Source: a virus. From it: a DNA stretch of 30,041 nucleotides. The position numbers and the translations under genes are program-made. Location of the stretch: IMG/VR virus record IMGVR_UViG_3300036766_000685, positions 1-30,041 of that record. The stretch is one strand, 5' to 3'. Position 1 is the first letter of the stretch. Every line of letters begins with the position of its first letter. The notes beneath the pieces were generated by a model. It made no database searches and was not told where the DNA came from. It was given only the letters and a program-made list of their open reading frames with translations. Below are positions 1 to 9,672 of this stretch, one piece after another.

Positions 1-630
1 GACTCAGCCACAGGTAGACCAGTCAATACTTTGATGGGGGGGCCCGTTACTGCAGTAAGCACGGGAGCGCCTCCGGCCGGTCAGCCTTGGCTTGGTCCCG
101 GAGCGGGAACGCTGCCGCCGGGCGTCAATGTGAACCACGATCAATACGGGGCCGGCAACTACGATCCGAACTTCGCGAACACTCCAGAAGGTCAACAGCA
201 GATCCAGGCGAAGTTGAATCCCCAGGAAGAATCGGGAAAGGATCCTGGTGGATCTTGGCAGGATCCCGGACACACGGGAAAACCGACCTGGGTTCCATCC
301 GCTGGCGCCGGCGGTGGAGGGGTAAAGCCTCCTCCGGTGATTCCTCCGACCAGTCCGGGCCCCATGCCTCCGTCCGGTGGTGGGCGCCCAGGCGTGACCG
401 GCGCAATGCCAGCAGCCGGCGCGATCGCGGCGCCCGTGCCTGGCGGAAATCCGAACGCCGGGGCCATGTCTACCATGACATCACGACAGGGGCGACCGAT
501 GGCCGGTCCTGGGATGACGGCCCCTCCGAAGCTTGGAGGAATAGGGCTCTTTGGTGGGCGTCCTGGACAAAGAGGCGCGCCGGCTGGAACAGGATACCGA
601 ACGGGCATATTCGGCGGTGGGAGGATCTAA
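1..630 (+). CDS. Pro/Gly-rich putative virion protein, 5'-truncated by window edge
   Basis: The frame is open from base 1 with no stop, so the gene very likely begins upstream; internal starts TTG 31 and ATG 34 are possible but have no clear ribosome binding site. The protein is low complexity, with Pro, Gly and Ala runs throughout, and ends in a GIFGGGRI tail. I see no catalytic motif or membrane segment. Its TAA stop is followed immediately by the ATG of the next gene, so the two are probably translationally coupled. The position directly before two more late genes suggests a virion or assembly protein. That role is inferred from position; the family is not recognised. Long open frames on both strands here are a by-product of high GC. 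Confidence 0.7.
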   Translation, partial: DSATGRPVNTLMGGPVTAVSTGAPPAGQPWLGPGAGTLPPGVNVNHDQYGAGNYDPNFANTPEGQQQIQAKLNPQEESGKDPGGSWQDPGHTGKPTWVPSAGAGGGGVKPPPVIPPTSPGPMPPSGGGRPGVTGAMPAAGAIAAPVPGGNPNAGAMSTMTSRQGRPMAGPGMTAPPKLGGIGLFGGRPGQRGAPAGTGYRTGIFGGGRI

Positions 631-1737
631 ATGGCTCGAAACGGTGTCGCCGCCATCGATCAGCTTTTGGGACTGAGCGAAGAGGAGGGGAACTACCTGG
701 CGCAGTTGATCGGACACCGTAAGGTCAATCCGGCAACTCCAGACCAGCCGCCTGAGCCGCAAGCCGACATTACTGGAGCCGTCAATCCTCGCATGGTGGG
801 AAACTCTCCGGCAACCGGCGCGACCGATAACGAGATGGCCGGCCCGGTGGGGATCCGGCCGCGATACGCCGGCGGGCCCACTGTCAGCCCAAACTATCCG
901 AGCACGGTCCCACAGGCCCCCACGCCACCCGTCTATCAGCCTCCGCCTAAACTTCCTTGGTGGAAGAATGTCGCGGCCGTGGGCCTTGGCGCGCTTTCCG
1001 GTCTTTCCGGGCCCCAGGCGCCGGCCTTGGTCGCGCACAACGTATACGGGGCTCCGGAGGAAAGAGCCAAAGAACAGTTCGGCCGCGATGAGCGACAATA
1101 CGAGCGACAGCTCTCCGATCGAGAGCGACAGCAGCAGCTCGAAGAAAGTGGGCGACATCAGCGCATGAGTGAGGCACGAGAAACAGCCCGCGACGAAGAT
1201 ACTGCCCGTTACCGATCCGGAGAACTTGCCCTCGGAACCTCCCGCGAGGGTCGTGAGCGGGAAATGGGGACGCTCAGAGAGAAGCGTCTCGGAGAGTTTG
1301 AACAGGGCCAGCTTACTTACCACGGCCGCGAGGCATCGGCCGCGGAACGTAGGGCGGCCGCCGCGGAGGCAACGTCCAAGGCTGAAGTCGAACAGATGAT
1401 CCCGGCCCGCGCAGAACAGGCCAGGTCAACAGCCGAATGGAACCGGCGACGAAAAGACACATCGGCCAGGGGAACATCATTGACCGAATATCAGAAGGCT
1501 CAGATCCGGCAGAAAGCAACCGCTCAGAAGTCAGCGATCCGAAAGCGATACTCATCGCGTGGCTGGGATCCAGACGCCGAACAACTCACGCAAATGAACT
1601 CGGAGATTGCCGACGTCGACGATCAAATGAATGAGGCGTTGAGCGGTAGCGGAGGCGAAGACCGCGAGGCGCCCGCTCCCAAAGGCCGGCGCTACTCCCC
1701 AGGATCAAACCCAGCCGGACTAAACCTTCCTCGATAG
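631..1737 (+). CDS. Coiled-coil putative internal virion protein
   Basis: This 368-aa protein starts at the ATG abutting the upstream stop. Residues about 1-100 are Pro-rich. A short Ala/Gly hydrophobic stretch follows near residues 110-130. Residues about 145-310 are a long, highly charged Arg/Glu/Gln helix, almost certainly coiled coil. The C-terminus is Ser/Gly/Pro-rich. Nothing looks enzymatic. It precedes the 2274-aa virion protein by 12 bases and is probably co-transcribed. This kind of helical protein beside a giant polyvalent protein is typical of internal head or ejection components, but that role is inferred from context only. Confidence 0.75.
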   Translation: MARNGVAAIDQLLGLSEEEGNYLAQLIGHRKVNPATPDQPPEPQADITGAVNPRMVGNSPATGATDNEMAGPVGIRPRYAGGPTVSPNYPSTVPQAPTPPVYQPPPKLPWWKNVAAVGLGALSGLSGPQAPALVAHNVYGAPEERAKEQFGRDERQYERQLSDRERQQQLEESGRHQRMSEARETARDEDTARYRSGELALGTSREGREREMGTLREKRLGEFEQGQLTYHGREASAAERRAAAAEATSKAEVEQMIPARAEQARSTAEWNRRRKDTSARGTSLTEYQKAQIRQKATAQKSAIRKRYSSRGWDPDAEQLTQMNSEIADVDDQMNEALSGSGGEDREAPAPKGRRYSPGSNPAGLNLPR

Positions 1738-1749
1738 GGGTCGAGTAGC

Positions 1750-4700
1750 ATGGCAGACGGTCGGGTCTTACTCCAAGCCTGGCGCGAGAAGTACCCTGGC
1801 GCCTACGATGACGTACCAGACCAGGATCTTATCGGCGCGATCCGATCGAAGTTCCCTGGGGCATATGACCATTTCAGCCTCGGACCTGCCGATACCTTTT
1901 CCGGAGCCAAAGCCACCGGCTCCGGCGCTAGGACCCTTCCGCCCTCCCCGGAGAGTGTTCCACGTGAAACCCTCCCCTATCAAACCGACCTATCCCAGGA
2001 ACCAGAAAACCGCGCAGAAAGCGATTTAAGCGATCTTTATCCCCGACACCCTGGAGACATCGCGGAAGGTTCCGATCTCCAGAGGGCGCCTTCGGTGGCA
2101 AAAGGCCCGGGCAACGTAGTCGCCGCTCCAGTCCCAAAACCGACCTATCCGACCCTTGGGCCCGAAAATACTCGAGAACTGACACCAAATGAGACACCTT
2201 GGTATCGCAAGTCGCCTCTTAGGCTGTCCGAGGGCCTTCACAAGTTCTTTCCGGAAGTCGATACCGCGACCAGCCGCCCGGGAAAGATCGCCGCCGGCCT
2301 GGTGAGGGGTGGGGTTCAAGCCGTCGAGGGATTGACAACGCCCTTGAGTCTCGGTTTACTCAGTGGAGCGTCGCTAGCCGCTCCGGCCGCGGTAGCCGGC
2401 GCAGCATTAATCGGAGCGTCTCCAGCCACGGCCGCCATCGTGGGAGCCGGGGTGTCCGCCCTGCTCGATCTCGGCTTTACGGCCGACATGGCTCATAGCC
2501 TGGTCCAAGAGGCGCCGGAGGCTATCGCACAGATCGGCGACGACTACCGGAGGGGCGACTTAGCCTCCGCGACTGAAAAGGCGACCAGTTTAGCGGTAAG
2601 TGCTGGATTCGCCCTGTCAACAGCCCACGGCGCCGGCCGCCGAATCGGTGAAGTTACCACGGCAGTTCGAAACCGGCCGCCGCGCCTAGCCAAACCGGCG
2701 GGGGTCGAACAGCAGGGCCCGGCTCTTCCTCCAGGGGGACAGGCCCCGGCGATCCAAGCTCCGGAGCAAGCGACTGGCTACCGCGCTCCGGCCCTTGGAC
2801 ACACAGAACTCCCGTCAGCACCAGAACCAGAATTTGATGCCTTGGTACGTGGTGCGGCCCCCGAACCTCCGCCAGGGCCCCCTGTCATTCAAGAGCCGCC
2901 CCATCCTGTCATCGTCGAGCCGCCGGCCTCGCCTCCGATTGCGACCGGACCGCCGCCGATCCCCGAACCGCGCGCGCCGGAAGTGCAGCCGATCGCTACA
3001 AGACCCGTCTCTCCGGAACAGCCAATGGTCCCTGAGCAGTACAAGATTACGGATCTGGCCGATGCCTACGAAGAACCCCAATCTCCGCCTCCGGAGAAGA
3101 AAACCAGGACGGTCAAGTATGGTGGGAAGAAATATCCCGTCAGTGAAGACCGGATCCCTACCGAACTACTGAAAGACTTTGCAACGTATCAGCGCCGATT
3201 TGGACAGGCGGACTTTGAATGGTGGCTCAGAAATAAAAGTCAACCTGGCCTCGCGCCAGAGCCGATTCAAGAGCATGAAAGACCCGCAGAGCCTCCGGTG
3301 ATGTCAGAAGGGCAGGCCCGAGCGGAGAAGTTAGGGAAACTGCGCGCCGAAGGGGAGGGTCAAGGCACCTGGTCGCTCCCGACGCTGGAAGGCCCAATTA
3401 CCCTAGAAGACGCCGCCATATATCGAAAGGAAATAGAGAAATCGGAAGGCCGGCGGGAAGAGCGGCCGGTCGAAAGAGAGAATCTCCCTGGCAAGCACTT
3501 CCGAGAAGAAGAGCGGGTCGCGCTGGCAGAAGAGATTCGTAACCGTCCAGTGCCGGCTGTTGCAGGTCAGTTCGAGTCAAATCCCCTGATCGTAAAGTTG
3601 AGAGAGCAGGCCGAATACGAAAGAGAGAAAGGGGAGGACGCCAATCCAAAGAGAGTCGATGCCTTTCAGCGCATGGCGAATGAGATGTCCGAGGGTGGAT
3701 CCGCGAGTAGCCCGATGGATGTTCATATCCCCGTTGGAACTCGCCTGATTTGGCACCTTGCGGGGAAGGATCCCGCAGCGGTCCTCGAAGTATCGAAGGT
3801 GGATCCGACAGCCAGGTACTTCACGGCGAAGGTTGTCGAGAAGCTTCCAGGCTACGACGCCGACACGTTCTTTAAGGGCCGCGTTGAGGATGGAAAGATC
3901 GGCCTGCACAATGTCGATTACACCTATCTCCGCCTGGCCCCGGAAGCCGAGAAGCCCTCCAAGGCGGAGCCAGGCCCGACCGTCAAAAAAGAGACTTCCG
4001 AAACGACTCTCAAGCTCAAACAGGAACTAGAACGCCTGAAGGAAGAGCGTGCGGCCCTGGATGCCAAGCTTCAAAAGGAACCCACTCCTGGCAAAAGATC
4101 CGAAATGGTGCCGCCGGAGATCAAGAGGGATGTCTTTGCCAATGCCGCGAAGAAACTCGACAAGCTCGACAATCAGATATCCCAACTTGAGGCTGAGCAG
4201 ACCCCGGCCGGAGAGCAATTCTTAGTTCCTGGCGTGGAACCGATCCAAGCCAAAGAGGCCCAGGAGCCAGTCGCCCCAGCGATGGCGCGAACAATCTCCG
4301 CGCAGGAATACACCAAGCTCGACAAAGACAAATATGGTGGCCTCGCGTATCTCATTCGCCGCGGCCTGGACTCGATGACCGGCGAGCAGACAAAGACGCA
4401 TTTTTCAGTCGATACCGGAAATAAGACCTTTCAAGTGGTCCCGCCGTGGATTGTGCGCCTGATGCGTCGAAACGCAGCCGGATACTTCGATAAAACTAAG
4501 CCAAATACGGCGTCGACACTGGATGGAATTGAAATAACCAGGCTTTCCGATCAAGACGCCAAGAAACACGGCATGGGTGACTACACCAACGTATACGAAG
4601 TCGACACTCCGGCCGGGAAACTCACGCTTGCCCAGCAGCCGATCAGTGGTCTGAATGTGAAACAGAATTGGCGCGTTGACTTCGACCTCTCGACTGACCG

Positions 4701-7700
4701 TATCCGCAAAGAGATCGAACGCCAGGCTGGACCCTCAGAAGAAGAGCCGATCCAGATACCGAGCAAGGCAGAGCCGGGCTCACCCGTCACGAGAGAAGCT
4801 AAACTCGCCCAATCGACTCCAAGCAAGTTGTATCAGCCAGAGCCCGAACACGAATTTGGTAGTGACGAATGGTGGGAGTCGCTCAGTCCGGCCGAAAAGA
4901 AGTATTTCGAGGATGAGGACGGGGGCCCGCATGGATCCGAAGGCGGGTTTGCGCCAAAGATGCCACTCGCGCAGCTCCTTGCCAGGATCCGTCAGCGACC
5001 TGGTGGATTCTCCAAGCAAGCTCCGCCGGCCGGCGGAGCGGGAGGCGCCGGGAAGCCGCCGATCGGAACTACGCCCGGAGGGACTACCCTCGATGATGTC
5101 TATGCGATCACCAAGCACACGCCGGAGCAGAAGCCCATTCTTGAACGGGTAACGACCTGGCTCAAGGCAGCCCCCAAGAAAGTACAAACCGGCATCGTCT
5201 CGGGATTCACTCCGCTGCGCGACCTGGAGAGGGACACGCTGACGAAAGAGGGATCCCCCATGCCAAAGGTTGACCTGGCTCGCAAGTTCGAGCTGGTCGC
5301 CGGCGGCCGCGCCAAGGCGGAAGCCGACATTTACGGGCTCAAGAGAGCCGTGGTCGATCCGATCCGAGAGCATTACGACGATATGAACGCTTACCTGATG
5401 CTAGAGCGCACCAGGGACAGACTTCTGAAGGATCCGAAGACCCGCAAGGTTGGGAATTGGACGGTCGAGTTGGCAGAGGCAAGGTTAGCCGAGCAACGCC
5501 AGCGCGTGGGGCCAAAGGTGTTTGACAAACTCGTTGAAGCCGGGAAGGTCTATCAGGAAGTGATGGATCGGTCGCTACAACTCCAGGTCGAATCCGGGCG
5601 AATGAAGCCGGAGGTATACGAGGAAATCAAAAAGTGGAACGACTTCTACGCTCCGTTCAAAGTTCTCAAATACCTCGAAAAGAATGAGGGGATTTCTGGT
5701 TCCGGCCGTCCAATCGCGACCACAGTTGACTTCACAAAGCGGATCAAGGGCGTACAGGCCGAAGACCTGGCGCTGGGAGACATCCTCGGTGAGAGCGCGC
5801 GGCAACTGTATCGCTCCAGGATCCTGGCCGAGAAGAATATCGCCATGCTCTCCCTCGACAAATTCAAGGGCCGATCCGACCTAGTGCAAAGTGCACGTCC
5901 GACGATACGTGTTTTAATCGACAGGAAACCGGCGGAGGATGTTCTCTCTCACCTGGGAGACATCAAAGCCGGCGCCCGGGTCCATCAACCGATGGAACAG
6001 CAGATGGTCAAAGTCGGCCGCGCGATTGAATGGGCAGAAGAAAACGGGATCACGTTTAAGTTCAAGAAGCTGCCTACTAATCTCGGTCGCGGCACCATCG
6101 GAGGGTTCGAAGGCGGGGGACAGGTAAGTCTCCGCGCGTTCACGTCCCGGGTGATGACCCACGAACTCGGGCACAACGTCGACGTGCCCCTGAGAGACTC
6201 CCAGGGAAACATCATCGAAAAGACTCGGAACGTGTTCGGAACAACTCGGTCAGTTGTGCAGCGACTTTCAAGCGACATCAATACCAGCCGGTCGTTCCAG
6301 AAGGAACTGAAAGACGTGCAGGCGTACACCGGCCAGGGCGGCAGCGAAAAGTATCGAGCGAAAGCAGTTGAGCGATTCGCCGAGTTCACCCAGCTCTATA
6401 TTCACGATCCAAAGCAGGCCCGCAGCCTGGCGCCGAAGTGGACAAGTCATTTCGAGCGCAAGATCCTGCCGCAGCCGGCCGTGAAGTCTCTGTTTGAAAA
6501 ACTGTCTTCCCTGTACCAGAGCGTCGACAAGCTTCCCAATATCATGACGCCGCTCAAGGAAATGGACGGTCACAACTACCTGGAGTTGGCAATCCGCAGA
6601 GCGTTCCCGGAGAAAAAGCCCATTCTGCAGACGATCTTTGGAACGAAGCCGGCAGAGGGCAACGAGATCCTCACTTACCTGAAAGCTGGCAAGCTGACGG
6701 CGATGGAAGTACCAAAAGACGTCGCCACAGCCGTTCAAGGGTTGACGCCGGCGGAGGCCGACATTTTCTCGAAGACTCTCAGCCTGGCGAATCAGCCGCT
6801 TCGTTGGGGCGCGACCACGTACAACCTCGCCTTTCAGGTCCGCAACTATTTGCTCGCCGATCTTCCAACAGCAGCCATAATGTCGCGGTACGGATTGAGA
6901 TCGATAACCGACGTCTATCAGTTCCCGATCGACATGGCCTATTCAACCCTTTCCTCGCTCAAAGGGAATTTTGGGCATCCAGACGAGCTTTACATGGAGT
7001 GGCTCAGATCCGGCGCCGCAAATTCTACGATCGCCAGGCAGCTCCGCCCGGAAAGCTACCGCGACATTCTAGGGATTGAGAAAAAAGGTAGAGCGTCGCG
7101 GGTTCTGGATTCCATCAGCTCATTCTCGAACGCCGTCGAGGAAGCCAATAAAATTCTTGGCCTACGTAGAGGGATGAGAATTGAAGGAATCGATCGTCTT
7201 GGCCCGGAGGCGCGCGCTGCTAAAATGCAGGAGATCGCTTCTGAGGTCCGCAATTATTCCGGATCCCCCGACTTCGCTCGGATGGGCACCCACGGCCGAA
7301 GCCTCAATTTGATCTTTATGTTTTACAACGCTCGAACCCAGGGCATCGCGGCCCATTTGTCTCGCCTGGCGGGGAAGACAGGGACCGCCGAAGCCAAGGC
7401 CGCCTGGACGCGACTCGCGCTTCTTGTGGGGCTTCCGGCACTGACGCTCGCCTTGGTCAACTCCAGCAATGAACAGGAAGAGATCGACGGGCCCTCGGGC
7501 AAGATCAAGACGTCTCCCGCGGCCGACTACAAGCGCATCACCCTGCGCGAACGCGACAACAACTTTATGATTCCGACCGGGAGATACTTCCTCGACGACC
7601 AGGGGAACAAGGTCAGAGACTACTACCGCGTACCGAAACGCGAAATCGTGCAACTGTTCGGAAATCTGATTGAATCCTCTGTCGAGTTTGCCGCCAAACG

Positions 7701-8574
7701 AGATCCGAAGGCCCTGGCCGACTACGCCATGAACTTTCTGGAGAACGTCTCCCCGATCAACATCCAGGGGCGTAATCTTCGAGAGCGCGGAGAGTCGATG
7801 GTCAGCTCGACCAGTCCGATTTTGAAGGAAGCGGTTGAAGTGCCGCTCGGCCGCGACACGTACTTTCATCGGGACATCGTACCGGAGCCCTATAAAGACG
7901 TGCGGCCTGAATCCCAACAGTACAGGCGCACCACGCCGGCGCCGTTCAAGATCGCCGGCAAGGTGACAGGCGTTTCTCCCTTGAGGCTCGAAGCACTCAC
8001 CAGGGGGATCAGCGGGGGCCTATTTACTCAGTTTATGCCTGGCAAACCAGAGATCGGCCGGAGTGCCTTGACGACGGCGCCGGTCGCGCGGACCTTCTTC
8101 CGATCGCCGTACATGGAAAGCGAAGACATGCGCCAGGGCATCGAGGCCGCGAAAGGATCCGAGGCGCTGCGCTCTGTCGACATAAAGCGTCGCGCCGAGG
8201 GGGCGTATGAGGAAATCAAGGCCCTACCACGAAGAGAGCAACAGAAACGCATCAACGAAATTCATCGTGGGGATCCAGACGTTGGCGAGAAGATGCGCTC
8301 GATGTTTGAAAGTGACCGGCTCGGGATAGGGTACGAAGAGAGGCAGCTCAAGACTCTCGGGATCGCGGACGGCACCCGGGCCAGATACCTGCTCGATCGC
8401 GTCTCGAAGATGTCGGAGGCCGATCAAAAGGAATATCTCCAAACTCTCGACCGACGCGGTATTCTTGGAGCGGTGAGGGGCGATGATCCACCCGAAGTAT
8501 TGATGCAGCTTCGACGGCTGCAGAAAGGGAAGCCCATCACTCGAACACCGAGGGCGCCGGTTCCAGAACGATGA
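1750..8574 (+). CDS. Giant 2274-aa polyvalent virion protein with zincin-like HELGH motif
   Basis: This is the largest gene in the window. The N-terminus has two copies of a K(Y/F)PGAYD motif (about residues 14-40), seen in phage internal proteins. An Ala-rich hydrophobic segment lies at about 200-243, a Pro-rich linker at 310-460 and a coiled coil at about 747-817. Residues 1471-1475 are HELGH, an HExxH zinc-metallopeptidase motif; Glu1541 or Glu1545 in an ERFAEF stretch could be the third ligand. Residues about 1683-1780 resemble the LPD38-type region of large polyvalent proteins (a YNLAFQVRN-like motif). A further hydrophobic segment lies near 1889-1905. Such proteins are thought to be packaged and ejected with phage DNA. 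The peptidase call is a motif match; the substrate is unknown. The next gene overlaps by 4 bases. Confidence 0.88.
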   Translation: MADGRVLLQAWREKYPGAYDDVPDQDLIGAIRSKFPGAYDHFSLGPADTFSGAKATGSGARTLPPSPESVPRETLPYQTDLSQEPENRAESDLSDLYPRHPGDIAEGSDLQRAPSVAKGPGNVVAAPVPKPTYPTLGPENTRELTPNETPWYRKSPLRLSEGLHKFFPEVDTATSRPGKIAAGLVRGGVQAVEGLTTPLSLGLLSGASLAAPAAVAGAALIGASPATAAIVGAGVSALLDLGFTADMAHSLVQEAPEAIAQIGDDYRRGDLASATEKATSLAVSAGFALSTAHGAGRRIGEVTTAVRNRPPRLAKPAGVEQQGPALPPGGQAPAIQAPEQATGYRAPALGHTELPSAPEPEFDALVRGAAPEPPPGPPVIQEPPHPVIVEPPASPPIATGPPPIPEPRAPEVQPIATRPVSPEQPMVPEQYKITDLADAYEEPQSPPPEKKTRTVKYGGKKYPVSEDRIPTELLKDFATYQRRFGQADFEWWLRNKSQPGLAPEPIQEHERPAEPPVMSEGQARAEKLGKLRAEGEGQGTWSLPTLEGPITLEDAAIYRKEIEKSEGRREERPVERENLPGKHFREEERVALAEEIRNRPVPAVAGQFESNPLIVKLREQAEYEREKGEDANPKRVDAFQRMANEMSEGGSASSPMDVHIPVGTRLIWHLAGKDPAAVLEVSKVDPTARYFTAKVVEKLPGYDADTFFKGRVEDGKIGLHNVDYTYLRLAPEAEKPSKAEPGPTVKKETSETTLKLKQELERLKEERAALDAKLQKEPTPGKRSEMVPPEIKRDVFANAAKKLDKLDNQISQLEAEQTPAGEQFLVPGVEPIQAKEAQEPVAPAMARTISAQEYTKLDKDKYGGLAYLIRRGLDSMTGEQTKTHFSVDTGNKTFQVVPPWIVRLMRRNAAGYFDKTKPNTASTLDGIEITRLSDQDAKKHGMGDYTNVYEVDTPAGKLTLAQQPISGLNVKQNWRVDFDLSTDRIRKEIERQAGPSEEEPIQIPSKAEPGSPVTREAKLAQSTPSKLYQPEPEHEFGSDEWWESLSPAEKKYFEDEDGGPHGSEGGFAPKMPLAQLLARIRQRPGGFSKQAPPAGGAGGAGKPPIGTTPGGTTLDDVYAITKHTPEQKPILERVTTWLKAAPKKVQTGIVSGFTPLRDLERDTLTKEGSPMPKVDLARKFELVAGGRAKAEADIYGLKRAVVDPIREHYDDMNAYLMLERTRDRLLKDPKTRKVGNWTVELAEARLAEQRQRVGPKVFDKLVEAGKVYQEVMDRSLQLQVESGRMKPEVYEEIKKWNDFYAPFKVLKYLEKNEGISGSGRPIATTVDFTKRIKGVQAEDLALGDILGESARQLYRSRILAEKNIAMLSLDKFKGRSDLVQSARPTIRVLIDRKPAEDVLSHLGDIKAGARVHQPMEQQMVKVGRAIEWAEENGITFKFKKLPTNLGRGTIGGFEGGGQVSLRAFTSRVMTHELGHNVDVPLRDSQGNIIEKTRNVFGTTRSVVQRLSSDINTSRSFQKELKDVQAYTGQGGSEKYRAKAVERFAEFTQLYIHDPKQARSLAPKWTSHFERKILPQPAVKSLFEKLSSLYQSVDKLPNIMTPLKEMDGHNYLELAIRRAFPEKKPILQTIFGTKPAEGNEILTYLKAGKLTAMEVPKDVATAVQGLTPAEADIFSKTLSLANQPLRWGATTYNLAFQVRNYLLADLPTAAIMSRYGLRSITDVYQFPIDMAYSTLSSLKGNFGHPDELYMEWLRSGAANSTIARQLRPESYRDILGIEKKGRASRVLDSISSFSNAVEEANKILGLRRGMRIEGIDRLGPEARAAKMQEIASEVRNYSGSPDFARMGTHGRSLNLIFMFYNARTQGIAAHLSRLAGKTGTAEAKAAWTRLALLVGLPALTLALVNSSNEQEEIDGPSGKIKTSPAADYKRITLRERDNNFMIPTGRYFLDDQGNKVRDYYRVPKREIVQLFGNLIESSVEFAAKRDPKALADYAMNFLENVSPINIQGRNLRERGESMVSSTSPILKEAVEVPLGRDTYFHRDIVPEPYKDVRPESQQYRRTTPAPFKIAGKVTGVSPLRLEALTRGISGGLFTQFMPGKPEIGRSALTTAPVARTFFRSPYMESEDMRQGIEAAKGSEALRSVDIKRRAEGAYEEIKALPRREQQKRINEIHRGDPDVGEKMRSMFESDRLGIGYEERQLKTLGIADGTRARYLLDRVSKMSEADQKEYLQTLDRRGILGAVRGDDPPEVLMQLRRLQKGKPITRTPRAPVPER

Positions 8575-9050
8575 AAAGAATCTTTGCCTTTCTCACCTTC
8601 TGGCCGATCAATATGCGGCCGGTGAATCTCTTTGACTATGCGTTTAACTGCGTCATCCCTCCCTTACTGGCCTTTTCGTTCTGCTACGGTTGGCTGGCAC
8701 TGTCTATTCCTCGGGAAATCTCCGCCCAGGCGCAGACCATGACCGACGAAGTGCGTCGGCACGCGACAGAGATCGATCGCCTGCAACAAAGCTTTGCCGT
8801 CGAGGCAAAACTCCGGGCCGATAAAGATCAGATTAACGAGCATCGGGTGACCTTGGTAGAGACAAACTACTCATCCCTAAAAGAGGAAATGAGCGACATT
8901 CGAAAACTCTGCTGGTACATCATCGGTGGGCTGGGGTTACAGCTCTTAAAGAGCGCGTTTGATGTACGAGGCCGCTGGGCCTATTATCGAGGAGGGGAGC
9001 GCCGGCGCCCGGTTCCAGACGATTGTCCCGCACTACCAGAGAACAAATGA
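8571..9050 (+). CDS. Membrane-anchored coiled-coil protein, possible lysis (holin or spanin-like) protein
   Basis: This 159-aa protein starts in an ATGA overlap with the giant virion gene. It has a hydrophobic segment at about residues 23-47, a charged helical stretch (about 50-105) predicted to be coiled coil, and a second hydrophobic segment (about 113-128, WYIIGGLGLQLL) followed by a basic tail. The arrangement recalls XhlA-like hemolysins, where a coiled coil precedes a C-terminal membrane segment, or an inner-membrane spanin. It lies directly upstream of the endolysin with a 4-base overlap, which supports a lysis role. The exact role (holin, antiholin or i-spanin) cannot be decided here. 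Confidence 0.75.
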   Translation: MKRIFAFLTFWPINMRPVNLFDYAFNCVIPPLLAFSFCYGWLALSIPREISAQAQTMTDEVRRHATEIDRLQQSFAVEAKLRADKDQINEHRVTLVETNYSSLKEEMSDIRKLCWYIIGGLGLQLLKSAFDVRGRWAYYRGGERRRPVPDDCPALPENK

Positions 9051-9451
9051 CCGACGACACAGCTCGCACGAAGATTTCGGAAAACTTCTTTGCAGATGAG
9101 TTCGAGTGCCCCTGTTGTCACGTCCAGGGCATACAAGCCGACTTCATCCTCCAGCTCCAGCACGCGCGCACAGCCTGTCGACTTCCGTTTTTCATATCCT
9201 CCGGATTCAGGTGTGCCAAGCGCAATGTGGAAGTTGGGGGAGTCAAAAACTCGTCGCATCTGCGCGGCTGGGCGGCAGACATCATTTGCCGTGGCAGCTC
9301 CGCCAGGTTCCTAATCACCAAGGCGCTGATGGCGGCAGGCTTTAACCGTTTAGAGTTTGATGACTTGCACATTCACGTCGACGCGGATCCATCACTCTCA
9401 GCCAACGTCTTTGATTTGCGGCCGATATCTTCCGGGGTGAAACCATCATGA
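9047..9451 (+). CDS. Peptidase M15-type endolysin (D-Ala-D-Ala carboxypeptidase-like)
   Basis: The 134-aa protein carries the hallmarks of the M15A family: SGFRC near residue 50, then SSHLRGWAADI with zinc-ligand candidates His71 and Asp78, and a C-terminal HIH pair (His108, His110). Enzymes of this family cut peptide bonds in peptidoglycan stems and serve as phage lysins. It is a single catalytic domain of normal length with no signal peptide, so release would need a holin. I chose ATG 9047, which overlaps the previous stop as ATGA; an in-frame TTG at 9023 would add eight residues but lies inside the upstream gene. Holin-like and lipoprotein genes follow. Confidence 0.9.
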   Translation: MTDDTARTKISENFFADEFECPCCHVQGIQADFILQLQHARTACRLPFFISSGFRCAKRNVEVGGVKNSSHLRGWAADIICRGSSARFLITKALMAAGFNRLEFDDLHIHVDADPSLSANVFDLRPISSGVKPS

Positions 9452-9672
9452 GTGAGACGACGGCAAATCGACTAGCTTGGGCGGCCGCGATTGCGATCGG
9501 ACTGGCTGGATGGATGGACGGGATGCACAGTTTTCGGGAGCTGGTTGACCCGCACACCATTCGGGCCCTGTTTTTGACGATAGGGTCAACGCTCACAGCC
9601 GGGATCGCGATCTCGCGCCCGGACTGGTCGAAAAAGCTTCGAGAGTCGATGACAGAGGAAAAACCAAAATGA
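9448..9672 (+). CDS. Small holin-like membrane protein
   Basis: This 74-aa protein has two hydrophobic stretches (about residues 9-23 and 39-56) separated by a short polar loop and a charged Lys/Glu-rich C-terminus. Size, topology and position between the M15 endolysin and a lipoprotein fit a class II-type holin, which would form the membrane lesion that releases the lysin. Start and stop overlap both neighbours by 4 bases (ATGA). The amino-acid sequence itself matches no holin family I can name, so the call rests on topology and context. Confidence 0.7.
   Translation: MSETTANRLAWAAAIAIGLAGWMDGMHSFRELVDPHTIRALFLTIGSTLTAGIAISRPDWSKKLRESMTEEKPK

Noticed and set aside
481-1323. 280-aa minus-strand ORF
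   Set aside because: It lies opposite two coupled plus genes and looks like antisense of a charged coiled coil.
7162-7917. 251-aa minus-strand ORF inside the giant virion gene
   Set aside because: Antisense shadow of a high-GC coding region; no ribosome binding site and unnatural composition.
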